This document shows, in pieces, positions 42,801 through 52,122 of a stretch of DNA of 64,000 nucleotides; the first letter of the stretch is position 1; each line of letters opens with the position of its first letter. The DNA is from Streptomyces brasiliensis (GTDB lineage Bacteria > Actinomycetota > Actinomycetes > Streptomycetales > Streptomycetaceae). The translations under genes and the position numbers were made by a program. The notes under the pieces are model-generated. The model was not told the origin of the DNA, ran no database searches, and saw nothing but the letters and a program-made list of their open reading frames with translations. The stretch covers positions 114,002-178,001 of the forward strand of contig NZ_BMQA01000014.1 of NCBI RefSeq assembly GCF_014647875.1, given 5' to 3'.

Positions 42801-43548
42801 AGGCGACGGGCGCGCCGATCTGCGGTACCGACTGCTCGAGGTCGACCCGGGACAGGCCGTTGAGCCAGACCTTCTTGACTCCGGCCAGGGAACCGGCGGA
42901 CCGGGCGGCGGCGGACGTGGAGGCCGTCTTGCCCCGCACCCCCTGCCACCATCGCCCGTTGTCGGCGATGTTCGTCGAGCGGCCGTTGATGCTCGGGAGC
43001 GCCCTGCCACCGGATGCCCCGGCGACCTTCCGCGTCTTGTCGGCCCCCGCCGTGTTGGTGTAGCTGACGAGCACCGGCACCGCGTCGGTCTTGCCTGACG
43101 CGACGAGCGTCACCAGCTGGGTCAGGTCGAAGAGCCCCCAGTCGAGCAGTCCCTTGCCAACCAGTGCGAGGGCGTCGTCCGGCACGACGTACACCTTGCC
43201 CTGACGGGTGATGGTGTGGATCACGACTGGGGGTCCATCGGGCCGCGCCGCGCTCTCGATGTCGCGGACGACCGGCTTGCCGTCCGCGTCGACGCCGACG
43301 TGCACCTTGTCCCCGGTGATCAGCGTCACCGGGACGGAGCCGCCGGACGCGGAGACGATCCGCGCCAGGTCGTCGTCGGCGGTCACCGTCGTGCTCTTGG
43401 TCTGTACGACACCGGGCAGCGGCGTCTGTCTGGCCGGCTCGGTGGCGTGTACCACCGTGGGCGACATGATCGCCCCGAAGAGGGCCAGACCAACGGTCAC
43501 CGCGCCCGAGCGCGTTCTGAGACGCCGGGTTGTCGGACTTCGCTTCAT
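39895..43548 (-). CDS. S8 subtilisin-like secreted protease
   Basis: 1217 aa. Export signal MKRSPTTRRLRTRSGAVTVG... ending HATEP. A propeptide of about 210 residues precedes the catalytic domain, whose triad is complete: Asp in VTVAVLDTGIDATHPD (about 261), His in GHGHGTHVASTI (about 298), Ser in ASGTSMATPHVAGAAA (about 472), plus the oxyanion Asn in VVAAGNSA. A protease-associated region (CDYPKLRDERVAAAAAAGAV) and beta-rich C-terminal domains follow. This multi-domain architecture is common in Streptomyces extracellular subtilases. RBS AGGAG precedes the ATG. The LAL regulator upstream on the same strand probably controls it. Confidence 0.93.
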   Translation of the reverse strand: MKRSPTTRRLRTRSGAVTVGLALFGAIMSPTVVHATEPARQTPLPGVVQTKSTTVTADDDLARIVSASGGSVPVTLITGDKVHVGVDADGKPVVRDIESAARPDGPPVVIHTITRQGKVYVVPDDALALVGKGLLDWGLFDLTQLVTLVASGKTDAVPVLVSYTNTAGADKTRKVAGASGGRALPSINGRSTNIADNGRWWQGVRGKTASTSAAARSAGSLAGVKKVWLNGLSRVDLEQSVPQIGAPVAWERGYDGTGVTVAVLDTGIDATHPDVSGSIAGQVDFTGSPTGTKDGHGHGTHVASTILGSGAASKGLRKGVAPGAKLLVGKVCDDKGECPDDGIIAAMDWAAHSGAKVVNMSLGGEPTDGTDPMSQALNELSRSTGTLFVVAAGNSALIHKKVVAPGSADDALTVAAVDKNGEMADFSNRGPRIGDGAAKPDIAAPGVDIVAARAAGTAMGTPVDQYYTTASGTSMATPHVAGAAAIVAQQHPELSGQQIKALLMDTASDLGHDMYAQGTGQVNLAVATDPRIVPKGNLNFGSLASPQSPVTKTITYTNRGDEATTLHLTMPVSYGDGRPAAAGLFTLSTDKVVVPAGGSAEVSVTVDGRGLGTDGAYGSYNGLLRAQDDSGTIRLSSRIRTFLEPKKLPLTLNVVPPAGATDVRYGTATFMPVDDQVYLHAGEAHETGAATMTEQLFRGTYAVQVPVSWRNAAGEWQQATPIAPEVSLTEATSVTLDLRKAQPLSAQYPEFTETYQAYDVTNRVSATGAWAMSTAVTADYKAGEPNWWVLPTGKASMGTFTHDFYSSRTTPVVTMRATGGGAPSSLSPRYVTPDATLLETQGWLRDNGDPTKRDAAVPVPRLPVKGHLPVVHAGTGSAAELADVDARGKLVLLTPTDICQDTCDYPKLRDERVAAAAAAGAVGVLVAAPHLTSLGRPSTLDQCVLGPQSCPAIQPYGALPIVAVPYAEAEDLIKRIKADPSHVRISLGGSAVPTAYAANFHDDGQIRPNDYRVEKDDLDRVDLYFHAARPGEVYQLGWTQFSQAATASVSLPRPSTQQTLTTFVKRQDNAINRFAASWADHGADSFLVHSHSEANNVVLTGRNDIHWNAGPAVPGAAQQVRTKSGFSVGVGPCSGCRQGNTFYPTVYLTGSGGGRQALIGIVGDEVLSHEFASDITTCGSVPSPTVPSLDSTCDFKLLDASGHEVERRTESLPDVSY

Positions 43549-43952
43549 CTATCGATCTCCTGTTGGATTCACGAGGAACATCTGGCGAGGGAAGACTGCG
43601 TCAGGGCACGAGGTCGTCGCCCGGACTGACGGCGCCTCTCGCCCGGTCGAGCACGGTCCGGCCGGGAGCCTCCTTGCTAGAGCGGTTCGTACTCGTCGTC
43701 GGCATCGCCCTCACTGCGGGTGGCGGGGGCGTCTGCCGGCTCGGCCGGCGGTCCTGCCGGTACTGGTTCGTCGTTCGCCCGGCGTACCGGCACGGCTGGG
43801 TCACCTGCCGGCTCCGGTGCAGGCGGTTCTGCGGGCACCATGGCGATGAGTGTGCAGCCGGGACCGGCCCCAACTCGATTGGTCAGATGCGGGATTTAAA
43901 GCCGTCGCCGGCTCACGCGCTTTTCTTCGCGTCCGGGCGAGGAGGGTGGAAT
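43549..43952. promoter_or_regulatory. upstream region of subtilase gene
   Basis: About 400 bases between the LAL regulator stop and the subtilase start. No gene is supported; it must hold the protease promoter, but no consensus site stands out. Confidence 0.4.
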
Positions 43953-46883
43953 TTACTCGTCACCCGCCGGCGGCTGCCCGTGCTCGCCGACGAGACCCAA
44001 CTCCACGACCCTGAGCGCGAGTACGGTGCGCGACGTCGCAGACAGTTTGCGCATGGCCGACTTCAACTGGCTGGCCACGGTCTGCGTCGACACCCCCAGC
44101 GCCTCGGCGATCTGCCGGTTCGTCCGGCCGCCGACCAGCAGACGAGCCACCTCCAGCTCGCGCGGGGAGAGCCGGTTGCCGTAGCCGGGGCGGCCCCGGC
44201 CCCGCGCCACCCGGGTGTCCCACCCTCGCTCATTCAGGGTCTGTGCCACCCGCTCGGCGTCGTTGTGGGCGCCGAGGTCCGCCAACGCCCGCGAGACCTC
44301 GGACAGGATCAGCAGGCCGCCCTCGGTCCGGTCGGCGGCGAGCAGGCAGCGGGCGTGGCGCTCCCGGGCGAGCAGGGCGTCGTACGGACGCGGCAGCGCC
44401 TGCCATGCGTCGGCCGCCTGGGCGAACAACCGTGCAGCGTCGGCGAGTCGGCCGTCGGCTTCGGCCAGCATCCCGCGGCACAGCTCCAGGGACGCCTGCG
44501 GCGCCGGAGCATCCGTGCCGCCCAGGGCCCGTTCAAATGCGGTCACCAGGTCGGCCGCGTCGCCGAGCCGGCCGGCGGCCACCAGGGCCGCGACCCGTAC
44601 CGGGGCAATCTCGACGGCCCGGGGCCAGATTCCGCTGCCGACGCTGATCTCGGCCGGTTCCTCGGTGAGGCGGAGCGCCTGCTCGATGTCGCCGTCCCGC
44701 AGACTCAGCTGGGCCAGCGCGGCCGTGGCCTCGATGCGTTGCTGGTCGTCCTGCGCGGCGAACCGCAGACGCTCCACAGCCTCTGCCCGGTCTCCGGCGG
44801 CGGCTTGGAGCAGGCCCGCCACGAGGGCCGCCTCGCAACGGTCCTTCAGCCTCACTCTGTCCTCGTCGTCGATCAGCCGGGCCGCCCGCTCGGCGAGGCC
44901 CGTCCAGGCGCCGGTGAACCAGTCGAGGTGGGCCCGGCTGGAGGCAATGCTGTCAAGGTAGGACAGGAGCTCGTGGCGTTCGGCGAGCGTCTGGGCCTTG
45001 GCCAGTCGTGCTTCGGCCTCGTCGATCCGCCCCCACCTCATCGCCGCCTCGCCGACATTCGTGTGACCCACCACGACGGTCGCCGCCTCCCGCGGATTGG
45101 CGGTGTCGTCCGGGATCCGCCGGGCCTCCGCCCACCCGACCACCTCACCGAGCATCAGCAGCGCGAAGGCGCGTTCCTGCACCAGGCGCAGTCGCTCGTG
45201 GGGCGGGAGCGACGGTGCCACGGCGGGTGCCTCGCCCAGCCACCGCAGATACTCCGATGCCGGTTGCGCGTTCCCGAGGGGCAGGGCAAGGAGGGTTCGG
45301 GCTCGTGCCGCCTCCAGCGAGTCCGGCGCGAGGTCGGGCACCGCTCTCAATATGTCGTGCCGGCCCGCCTCCATGGCACCAGCCATCATGAGCACCCGGC
45401 CGATATGGAAACGGAGCAGTGCCTGCTGTCCCAGCGTCAGAGCCCGGGTCCGGAGGGCCGACTGCAACGATTCAATGATCTTCGAGTGCGGGTCGGAGTC
45501 GGGCAGCAGCGAATGAAACTGGATCTTCATCACCAGCCGTGCCAGTGGCTCCACCGGCAGAGCGAGGGTGGTGACCAGGTTGTACAGCAGCAGTGCCGCG
45601 GTGGCCACATCACCCGTCTGAATGGAGAGGTCAGCCGCCTGCTCGGTGTACCGGCACGCTGCCTCGGCATCGCCGGCCAGCCGGAAGTGCCGGGCCAGCT
45701 GCGCCACCGACGGCAGCGGCGAATCCTCCAACGCCCGGCCGGCGCGCACATGCAGGACACGCCGTTCCTGGGCCGGGATGGCCTCGTACACGGCTTGACG
45801 CGCCAGGGCGTGGTGGAACGACCAATGCCCACGTCCGTCCTCACGCAGCAGACCGCACCCCAGCGCGTCGGCCGCCTGCGCGGCGAACCGGTCTTCGGAC
45901 AGACCGGTCACCGCGTTCAGGTTCGCGTAGTCGGCCGGGCCGGAGAGCACCGACACGGCGTACAGGACCGCCTGGGCATCGGGGTGTAGCCGCCCCACGC
46001 GTTCCAGCATGGCGTCGCGGATCGTGGGCGGCACCTCGATGCGGTCCAGCCGACGGCGCGCCCAACCGCCGCCCTGACGGATCAGGTCGGCCCGGTCGTG
46101 CATCAACCGCACCGACTCCTCGACCGCCAGCGGTATGCCTTCCGTTCGTGCGTGCAGGAAGGCCGCGAACTCGGCCGAAACAGGCTCGTCGGCCAGCATC
46201 GAGGAGACGATCGCGGCTGTCTCGCCGATTCCCAGCGGCTTCAGTGCCAGTCTGACCAGGTGTGCGTCGGCAGGCAGCCGTGAGGACAGCCTCAACAGCA
46301 GTGAACCGGGGGTCACTTCCTCCCGCCGGTACGTCACCACCACGCTCACCGGCTGGAGTCGGCGCGAGACCAGGAACAGCAGGAACTCCAGAGTCGCCTC
46401 GTCCGCCCAGTGCACGTCCTCGAGTGCCAGCACCGCTACGTCGAGTCGGCTGAGCACCTCGACGAACGCGTGGAACAGCCGGTGCCGGGCCGCGGTCGCG
46501 TCTTCCAGCGGCTCCGGCGCCGGAGGCAGGTCAGCGGCCCACTCGGGAAACAACGGCCGCAGCGCCCCGCACAGTCCGCTCAGCCCCAGCCCGGAGACGC
46601 TGCCGACGCCGTCGCGCACCGCGTCCACGACCGCGCCGAGCGTGTACGGCACGCGCAGCTCGGGGCAGGAGCCGACCAGGACGCGACGGCCACGCTCGCC
46701 CTGGGACACCAGGAACTCCCGCAGCAGTCGGGTCTTGCCGATGCCCGCCGCACCATCGATCAGGACCACGGCAGGCGCTTGCCCGAGCGCCTCGCCGAGC
46801 ACGGCGACCTCCCGGTCCCGCCCGACGAACCGCGGCAGGGAAAGCGCTGGAAGTCGACCGGCATCGATGTTGGCCCGTCTCAC
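43953..46883 (-). CDS. LuxR-family LAL-type ATP-binding regulator
   Basis: 976 aa. An N-terminal AAA/NACHT-like ATPase has Walker A VLIDGAAGIGKTRLLREFLV (about 40-59) and Walker B VAVLALEDVHWADEATLEFL. Then comes a long TPR-like helical region and a C-terminal LuxR HTH (RLSPRELEVARLLVGGRTNR, QIAEALGVSTQTVASQLKSA, about 905-960). GTG start with GGGAGG 9 bases upstream. LAL regulators integrate a ligand signal with ATP binding; here the target is likely the adjacent protease. Confidence 0.9.
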   Translation of the reverse strand: MRRANIDAGRLPALSLPRFVGRDREVAVLGEALGQAPAVVLIDGAAGIGKTRLLREFLVSQGERGRRVLVGSCPELRVPYTLGAVVDAVRDGVGSVSGLGLSGLCGALRPLFPEWAADLPPAPEPLEDATAARHRLFHAFVEVLSRLDVAVLALEDVHWADEATLEFLLFLVSRRLQPVSVVVTYRREEVTPGSLLLRLSSRLPADAHLVRLALKPLGIGETAAIVSSMLADEPVSAEFAAFLHARTEGIPLAVEESVRLMHDRADLIRQGGGWARRRLDRIEVPPTIRDAMLERVGRLHPDAQAVLYAVSVLSGPADYANLNAVTGLSEDRFAAQAADALGCGLLREDGRGHWSFHHALARQAVYEAIPAQERRVLHVRAGRALEDSPLPSVAQLARHFRLAGDAEAACRYTEQAADLSIQTGDVATAALLLYNLVTTLALPVEPLARLVMKIQFHSLLPDSDPHSKIIESLQSALRTRALTLGQQALLRFHIGRVLMMAGAMEAGRHDILRAVPDLAPDSLEAARARTLLALPLGNAQPASEYLRWLGEAPAVAPSLPPHERLRLVQERAFALLMLGEVVGWAEARRIPDDTANPREAATVVVGHTNVGEAAMRWGRIDEAEARLAKAQTLAERHELLSYLDSIASSRAHLDWFTGAWTGLAERAARLIDDEDRVRLKDRCEAALVAGLLQAAAGDRAEAVERLRFAAQDDQQRIEATAALAQLSLRDGDIEQALRLTEEPAEISVGSGIWPRAVEIAPVRVAALVAAGRLGDAADLVTAFERALGGTDAPAPQASLELCRGMLAEADGRLADAARLFAQAADAWQALPRPYDALLARERHARCLLAADRTEGGLLILSEVSRALADLGAHNDAERVAQTLNERGWDTRVARGRGRPGYGNRLSPRELEVARLLVGGRTNRQIAEALGVSTQTVASQLKSAMRKLSATSRTVLALRVVELGLVGEHGQPPAGDE

Positions 46884-47164
46884 CGACGCCCGCCTCCCTC
46901 AGCCGACCGAACCCGGCATGTTCACCCTGCCCCGGCCACAGGGCCACCCGAACACGCCTGCCAAGGATCTTCCGCGGAGCGGGGGTCTCACACGTTCCTC
47001 CAGGAATGGACCGAGCCGGAGGGTTTCTCCAGGCGGGGGGCCGTCACAGCGAGCACAGTGAACGCTGTTCTTCGGATAGGTGTCCAGATACTCTGATGGC
47101 GGGTTCGGACGGATGACCAACCGCGCCACAAATGACATGTGCCGATAGACGGAGGTGCGCATAC

Positions 47165-48148
47165 GTGCTCGCGGCCCTGGGCATAGCCGAAACCGATGAG
47201 CAGGTCTATCGCTGCTGTGTGGACCACGGCCGGGTGACCGTCGCGGACATAGCCGCCTCCCTGGGGACGCCGGAGCACCACGTCCTGCAGTGCCTGACCC
47301 GTCTGAAGGACCTCGGGCTCCTGCACGTCACCGACCGAGGCCACTACCGGGCGACGAACCCGCAGAGCGCACTGCTGCCCCTGCTGGCCAGACGGCAGTG
47401 GGAGGCGGAGACCGCGCTGGCCTCGGCGCGCACGGAGATCGACCGGATCGCCGAGCGCTACCGGGCGGGGTGGCTGCGCTCCGATCCGGGCAACCTGGTG
47501 GAGGTCCTGTCGGACCATGAGCTGATCCTGGAGCGAATCGAGGGGATCGGCGCCTGTGCGACCAGCCACGTCTGGGCCCTGGACCGACCGCCTTACGTGG
47601 GCCGCCCGAACGGCCGGCACCACAGCAACGAGGACGAGCTGGGCATCACCACGAAGTGGCTCCGGCAGGGCATCGACGTGCGGTCGATCTACTGCCCGCA
47701 GTCCATGGAACGGCCCGGGCGGTTCGCAACGCTGCTCAGGCTCGCCGAACTGGGCGAACGGTCAAGGATGTTGCCGTCCCTGCCGTTCAAACTCCACATC
47801 ATCGACAAACGGATCGCCCTGGTCCCCCTGTCCGGACCGGACTACAGCGACCTCGTCGTCATCCATCGCTCCGCCGTGCTCGACGCCCTGATGGAGCTCT
47901 ACGAGGCCTACTGGGCCCGCGCCGAGCCGCTCACCGGACCGGCGCCCGCCGGGGACGAAGGTCTCGACGCGGACGACGTCGTCCTGCTCGGCATGCTCAA
48001 CGCCGGGCTGAAGGACCACGCCATCGCCCGCCAGTTGGGGTGCAGCACCCGTACCGCGACCCGGCGCGTCGCCGCCGTCCTGGCCAAGCTGGGCGCCGAC
48101 ACACGCTTCCAGGCGGGCGTCCGCGCCGCCGCCCGCGGACTGATCTGA
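47165..48148 (+). CDS. TrmB/LuxR-like helix-turn-helix regulator
   Basis: 327 aa from GTG 47165, chosen because GGAGG lies 9 bases upstream (the frame opens at ATG 47132 without an RBS). N-terminal TrmB-like winged helix (VTVADIAASLGTPEHHVLQC, LTRLKDLGLLHVTDRGHYRA), a central domain with GITTKWLRQGIDVRSIYCPQ, and a C-terminal LuxR-type HTH (LNAGLKDHAIARQLGCSTRT, ATRRVAAVLAKLGADTRFQA). This two-HTH architecture is common in Streptomyces and is often found beside secreted proteases. It is divergent from the LAL gene. Confidence 0.85.
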   Translation: MLAALGIAETDEQVYRCCVDHGRVTVADIAASLGTPEHHVLQCLTRLKDLGLLHVTDRGHYRATNPQSALLPLLARRQWEAETALASARTEIDRIAERYRAGWLRSDPGNLVEVLSDHELILERIEGIGACATSHVWALDRPPYVGRPNGRHHSNEDELGITTKWLRQGIDVRSIYCPQSMERPGRFATLLRLAELGERSRMLPSLPFKLHIIDKRIALVPLSGPDYSDLVVIHRSAVLDALMELYEAYWARAEPLTGPAPAGDEGLDADDVVLLGMLNAGLKDHAIARQLGCSTRTATRRVAAVLAKLGADTRFQAGVRAAARGLI

Positions 48149-48504
48149 CCGGCTACGCGCCCGGCACGGTCTCCTGGCTCCGGCAGGCCGTGATCACGCC
48201 CGATGCGGCGCTCCGCCGGGACTCCCGCCCGCCCGCCGGCAGGCGAATCCGCAGGTCATGGTCGGTGACCACGTGGTGACGCCGCCAGGGGCGGGTACGC
48301 GGCGAATGGTCGCGTACTCCTAAAATGGGCGGCCGGGCATCGTGGGAGGAAGGCGCATGGCACGCTTCGCGGGGACGCGGACGACACACCCGTCACGGCG
48401 CGGGGCCGTCTGCATGCCGTGCGGGCCCCTGGCGCCGGATGCGGTGCGCCGTACGGCGGTCCCGTCGCGACGCGCGGGGCACGGCCGGGGAAAGGCGGTG
48501 GCCG
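48149..48504. other. intergenic before second LAL gene
   Basis: About 356 bases; no supported gene. GGGAAAGG at 48488-48495 is the RBS of the following gene. Confidence 0.4.
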
Positions 48505-51297
48505 GTGACGTCCTCTGACGCGCTGGGGGCCGCCACCGCCCACCTCCTGGTGGGACGCGAACGCGATCTGGACCAGGTCTCCGGCATGTTCGGGCAACAC
48601 ACGAGCGGCGCCCTGCTGCTGTCCGGGGAGCCCGGCGTCGGCAAGTCCGCGCTGCTGGACGCCGTGGCCAGGGCAGCCACCGAGAACGGGATCCGCGTCC
48701 TGCGCGCGGCCGGCGCCGAGTTCGAGGCGGACGTCGGCTACTCGGCGCTGAACCAGATCCTGCTGCCGCTGCACGGCATCCTCGACCGGCTCGAGACCCC
48801 CAGCCGGCAGGCCATGAGGATCGCCCTGGGATTCGGCGCCGGCCCGCTCCCCGACCGCCTGGTCGTCTGCAACGCCGCGCTGGCCCTGCTGCGGTCGGCG
48901 GCCGAGGACGCCCCCGTCTTCCTGATCGTGGACGACCTGCCTTGGGTGGACCGGGCGAGCGCCGCCGTCTTCGGCTTCCTCGCCCGGCGGCTGTCCGGCA
49001 CCCGCATCCGGTTCCTCGCGGCCTCCCGCACCGGCGTGAGCAGCTTCTTCGACGGCACCGGGCTGCCCGCGTACGAGCTGCCCGCCCTGGAGGCTGACGC
49101 CGCCGCCCGCCTGGTCGACCTGCGCTTCCCCGATCTGGCGCATCCGGTGCGCCGGCGGCTGCTGGACGCCGCGCAGGGCAACCCGCTGGCCCTGCTCGAA
49201 CTCCCCGACGCGCTGCGCGCGGACCAGCGCCGGGCCCGGGAGGTGCTGCCGGCCGTCCTGCCGCTGGGCGCGCGCCTGCAGTCCGTGTTCGCGTCCCGGG
49301 TCCGCTCCCTGCCCGCCGGGACCCGTACCCTGCTGCTGCTCGCCACGCTGGACGGCACCGGCGACCTCGGTGTGCTGTCCGCCGCCGCGCGGGAGACCCA
49401 CGGCGACGCCGACCTGCGCGACTTGGACCCCGCGGAGCAGGACGGGCTGGTCCACGTGACGGACTCCCCGCGCCGCCTGGTGTTCCGGCACCCCCTGATC
49501 ATGTCGGCCGTCGTCGCGGCGGCCACCAGCAGTGCACGACGCCTGGCACACCGGGCCCTGGCACAGGTGCTCGCCGACAAGCCCGAACGACGGGCCTGGC
49601 ACCTGGGCGAGGCGACGCTCCAGCCCGACGAGGAGGTGGCCCTCCTGCTGGAGCGGACCGCGCGACGCATCCTGGAGCGCGGCGACGCCGTGACCGCGAT
49701 CGCCGCGCTCACCCGGGCCGCGGACCTCAGCCCGCTGGCCTCCGACCGCGCGCGCCGGCTGTCGGAGGCCGCCTATGTGGGCGCCGAGGCGATCGGCGCG
49801 CTGCGCAGCGCGTCGGAGCTGCTGGAGGACGCGTCGCGAGCGGATCCCGGGCACAACGCCTCGCTGAGCTCCGCGAACGCCGCCGTACAGCTGGTGCTGA
49901 ACAGTGACGGGGACCTCACGACGGCTCACCGTCTGCTCGTCGGCGCCATCGAGGAGGGCAGCCACGGCTACGACGCCGAGGACCCGGCACTCATCGACGC
50001 GCTGTACTTCCTGCTGCTGCTGTGCAACTACGGGGCCCGCGAGGAGCTGTGGGTGCCCTATTACGCGGCCATGGCCCGGCTGCAACCCACTGCTCCGAGG
50101 CTGCTGATGGTCGCCGCCAGGACCTGGGGCGACCCGGCCCACGCCGACGCGGCGACGCTGCGGGAGCTGGACGAGATCATCGACAGCACGACGAAGGAGA
50201 CGGACCCCGCCCGGGTCGTCCGGGTGGGAACCGCCGCAATATACCCGGACCGGCTGGCGGCGGTGCGCGAAGCGGCCTGGCACCAGGTGCGGCAGGGGCG
50301 CGACGGCGGCCCGGTGCGCCGGCACATCGGTGCCCTGCTGCACCTGTGCCTGGACGACTACCACCGCGGCAAGTGGACCGAGGTCCTGGAGCTGTCGGAG
50401 GAGGGTCTGATGCTGTGCGAGAGGTCCGGGTACTCCGTCTGCACCTGGTTCTCCCAGTACACCAAGGGCCTGGTCACCGCGTCCCAGGGCGACACCGCGA
50501 CCGCGCACGCGCTCGCCGACGCGATGACGAACTGGGCGGCGCCGCGCGGCATCCGCGAGGCCGTCCACTGCGCCCTGCATGTGCACGCCCTCGCGGACAT
50601 CGCCGACGGGGACTTCGACGCGGCGTTCGGCCGGATCACCGCCATCAGCCCGGCCGGGAGCTTCCCGCCGTACGTCGCGCACGCGTCATGGGTGTTCTTC
50701 GAGCTGGTGGAGGCCGCCGTGCGCACGGACCGGCGGGCGCAGGCGGTCGCACATGTGCGGGCGCTGCGCGAAACGACGAACGTCGCCGAGCTCTCGCCGC
50801 GGCTCGCCCTGATGGCCGCCGGAGCCGAGGCCCTCGTCGCGGAGGACGACGCCGAGGCGGCCCGCCTGTTCGCCGGGGCGCTGGCCACCCCGGACGCGGA
50901 CCGGTGGCCGTTCGCCCTGGCCAGGGTGCGCCTCGCCCAGGGCGAACGGCTGCGCAGGTCCAGGGCCCTGTCCGAGTCCAAGGCCCCCCTGACGGCCGCG
51001 CTGGAGGCCTTCCAGCAGCTGGGCTCCGTGGCCTGGGCCGAGCGCGCGCGCAAGGAACTGCGGGCAGCCGGGCGGGTGGTGGCCGAACCGGACGGCGGAG
51101 CCGCGTCGGCCCTCACCTCGCAGGAACGCGAGATCGCGGAGCTGGCCGCGACCGGACTGACGAACAAGCAGATCGCCGAGCGGCTGTTCATCTCGCACCG
51201 GACCGTCGGCGCCCACCTGTACCAGATCTATCCGAAGCTCGGCATCGCCTCCCGGGTAGCACTGCGGGACGCCCTGCACCCACCGGACGCGCGCTGA
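48505..51297 (+). CDS. LuxR-family LAL-type regulator
   Basis: 930 aa from GTG 48505 (GGGAAAGG 9 bases upstream). Walker A LLLSGEPGVGKSALLDAVAR (about 36-55), Walker B VFLIVDDLPWVDRASAAVFG. A helical solenoid fills the middle. The C-terminal LuxR HTH reads LTSQEREIAELAATGLTNKQ, IAERLFISHRTVGAHLYQIY. It is the same family as the 43953 gene but only distantly similar. No structural gene target is adjacent on its strand. A strong terminator follows. Confidence 0.9.
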   Translation: MTSSDALGAATAHLLVGRERDLDQVSGMFGQHTSGALLLSGEPGVGKSALLDAVARAATENGIRVLRAAGAEFEADVGYSALNQILLPLHGILDRLETPSRQAMRIALGFGAGPLPDRLVVCNAALALLRSAAEDAPVFLIVDDLPWVDRASAAVFGFLARRLSGTRIRFLAASRTGVSSFFDGTGLPAYELPALEADAAARLVDLRFPDLAHPVRRRLLDAAQGNPLALLELPDALRADQRRAREVLPAVLPLGARLQSVFASRVRSLPAGTRTLLLLATLDGTGDLGVLSAAARETHGDADLRDLDPAEQDGLVHVTDSPRRLVFRHPLIMSAVVAAATSSARRLAHRALAQVLADKPERRAWHLGEATLQPDEEVALLLERTARRILERGDAVTAIAALTRAADLSPLASDRARRLSEAAYVGAEAIGALRSASELLEDASRADPGHNASLSSANAAVQLVLNSDGDLTTAHRLLVGAIEEGSHGYDAEDPALIDALYFLLLLCNYGAREELWVPYYAAMARLQPTAPRLLMVAARTWGDPAHADAATLRELDEIIDSTTKETDPARVVRVGTAAIYPDRLAAVREAAWHQVRQGRDGGPVRRHIGALLHLCLDDYHRGKWTEVLELSEEGLMLCERSGYSVCTWFSQYTKGLVTASQGDTATAHALADAMTNWAAPRGIREAVHCALHVHALADIADGDFDAAFGRITAISPAGSFPPYVAHASWVFFELVEAAVRTDRRAQAVAHVRALRETTNVAELSPRLALMAAGAEALVAEDDAEAARLFAGALATPDADRWPFALARVRLAQGERLRRSRALSESKAPLTAALEAFQQLGSVAWAERARKELRAAGRVVAEPDGGAASALTSQEREIAELAATGLTNKQIAERLFISHRTVGAHLYQIYPKLGIASRVALRDALHPPDAR

Positions 51298-51321
51298 CGC
51301 CTCTCCGGCCGTTGACCGGAC

Positions 51322-51352
51322 GGGCACCGGCCGACCAGGTCGGCCGGTGCCC
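51322..51352. terminator. bidirectional terminator
   Basis: GGGCACCGGCCGACC (51322-51336) and GGTCGGCCGGTGCCC (51338-51352): a 15-bp perfect inverted repeat between the convergent LAL gene and the AAA+ remnant. Confidence 0.75.
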
Positions 51353-51357
51353 CGGTG

Positions 51358-51759
51358 TCATCGTGCCGCGCCGGGCGGTACGGCCGGCGCCCCCTCCGGC
51401 AGATCGTCCGGAAGCAGCGTGGTAAGCGCCTCCAGGTCGGGTGCGGCCATCGCCGCCAGCCGGCCCGCCTGACGGGTCATCATGGTCTCGAGCAGTTGGC
51501 GGGCCAGACGCGCGTTGCCGAAACTCTTGGTGCGGGGCAGACCGTCGAGGTGGACGCGCAGCGCCTCGACGGTCGGCGGCGCGCACACGTATCCCGCCGT
51601 CGTCGCCTGCTCCGCCATGATGGACAGCAGTTCGTCGGTGGAGTAGCTCTCGAACACCACGTGCCGGGAGAAACGGGAAGCCAGTCCGGGGTTGGACTCC
51701 AGGAAGCGGTCCATCTCCGCGGAGTAGCCCGCGACGAAATCCTTGTCGTTTCCGGGGTC
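51358..51759 (-). pseudogene. AAA+ ATPase (CbbX/EccA-like) C-terminal remnant
   Basis: DKDFVAGYSAEMDRFLESNP, GLASRFSRHVVFESYSTDEL, LSIMAEQATTAGYV and LPRTKSFGNARLARQLLETM are the sensor-1/arginine-finger and C-terminal lid of a CbbX/EccA-type AAA+ ATPase. The P-loop part is gone: the sequence breaks just before DKDFVAGYS, 5 bases from the stop of the toxin gene at 51763. Confidence 0.75.
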
Positions 51760-51762
51760 GGC

Positions 51763-52122
51763 TCAATGTCGGTCTGTGGCTCGCGGATGCCCGGTGCCTG
51801 CGAAGGTGATCCAGCAGGTGTCGCGGGCGGTGTCCAGGAGATACCAGACGCGTCCGCCGCTGGTCACCTCGATCTGCCATTGCTCGCAGGTCTGTCCGCG
51901 GTGGGTGCCGTGCGCCAGACTGCCCTTGAGCCGGTGGTGCCGGGGCGTCTCGGTGGCTGGCCTGGGATTCGTGCGCATGGTGATCCAGGCGCGGTAGGTG
52001 TTCTCCCGGGCCTGTTGGGCGAGGCTGTCCCAGCCTTTGGCCGAGGCCGCGTCAGCGAAGCGGACTTCCCATTGACCGTCTGGTGCCGGTGGCGCGGCGC
52101 GGTCGCTGCGGCCCGCGGTCAT
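51763..52122 (-). CDS. RelE-like toxin of type II toxin-antitoxin pair
   Basis: 119 aa from ATG 52122. DGQWEVRFADAASAKGWDSL, AQQARENTYRAWITMRTNPR, HRLKGSLAHGTHRG and CEQWQIEVTSGGRVWYLLDT, ending in DTCWITFAGTGHPRATD, follow the small actinobacterial RelE/YoeB-like toxins, probably ribosome-dependent mRNA endonucleases. The start overlaps the antitoxin stop by 4 bases (ATGA). The gene order antitoxin then toxin is classical. Confidence 0.75.
   Translation of the reverse strand: MTAGRSDRAAPPAPDGQWEVRFADAASAKGWDSLAQQARENTYRAWITMRTNPRPATETPRHHRLKGSLAHGTHRGQTCEQWQIEVTSGGRVWYLLDTARDTCWITFAGTGHPRATDRH

Noticed and set aside
39598..43098. 1166-codon plus-strand frame across the subtilase
   Set aside because: Antisense to a complete S8 protease with an intact catalytic triad; no domain recognised in the plus-strand product.
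43530..45989. 819-codon plus-strand frame over the first LAL gene
   Set aside because: Antisense to the LAL regulator; no recognisable motif.
48256..50682. 808-codon minus-strand frame over the second LAL gene
   Set aside because: Reverse strand of a well-formed LAL regulator.
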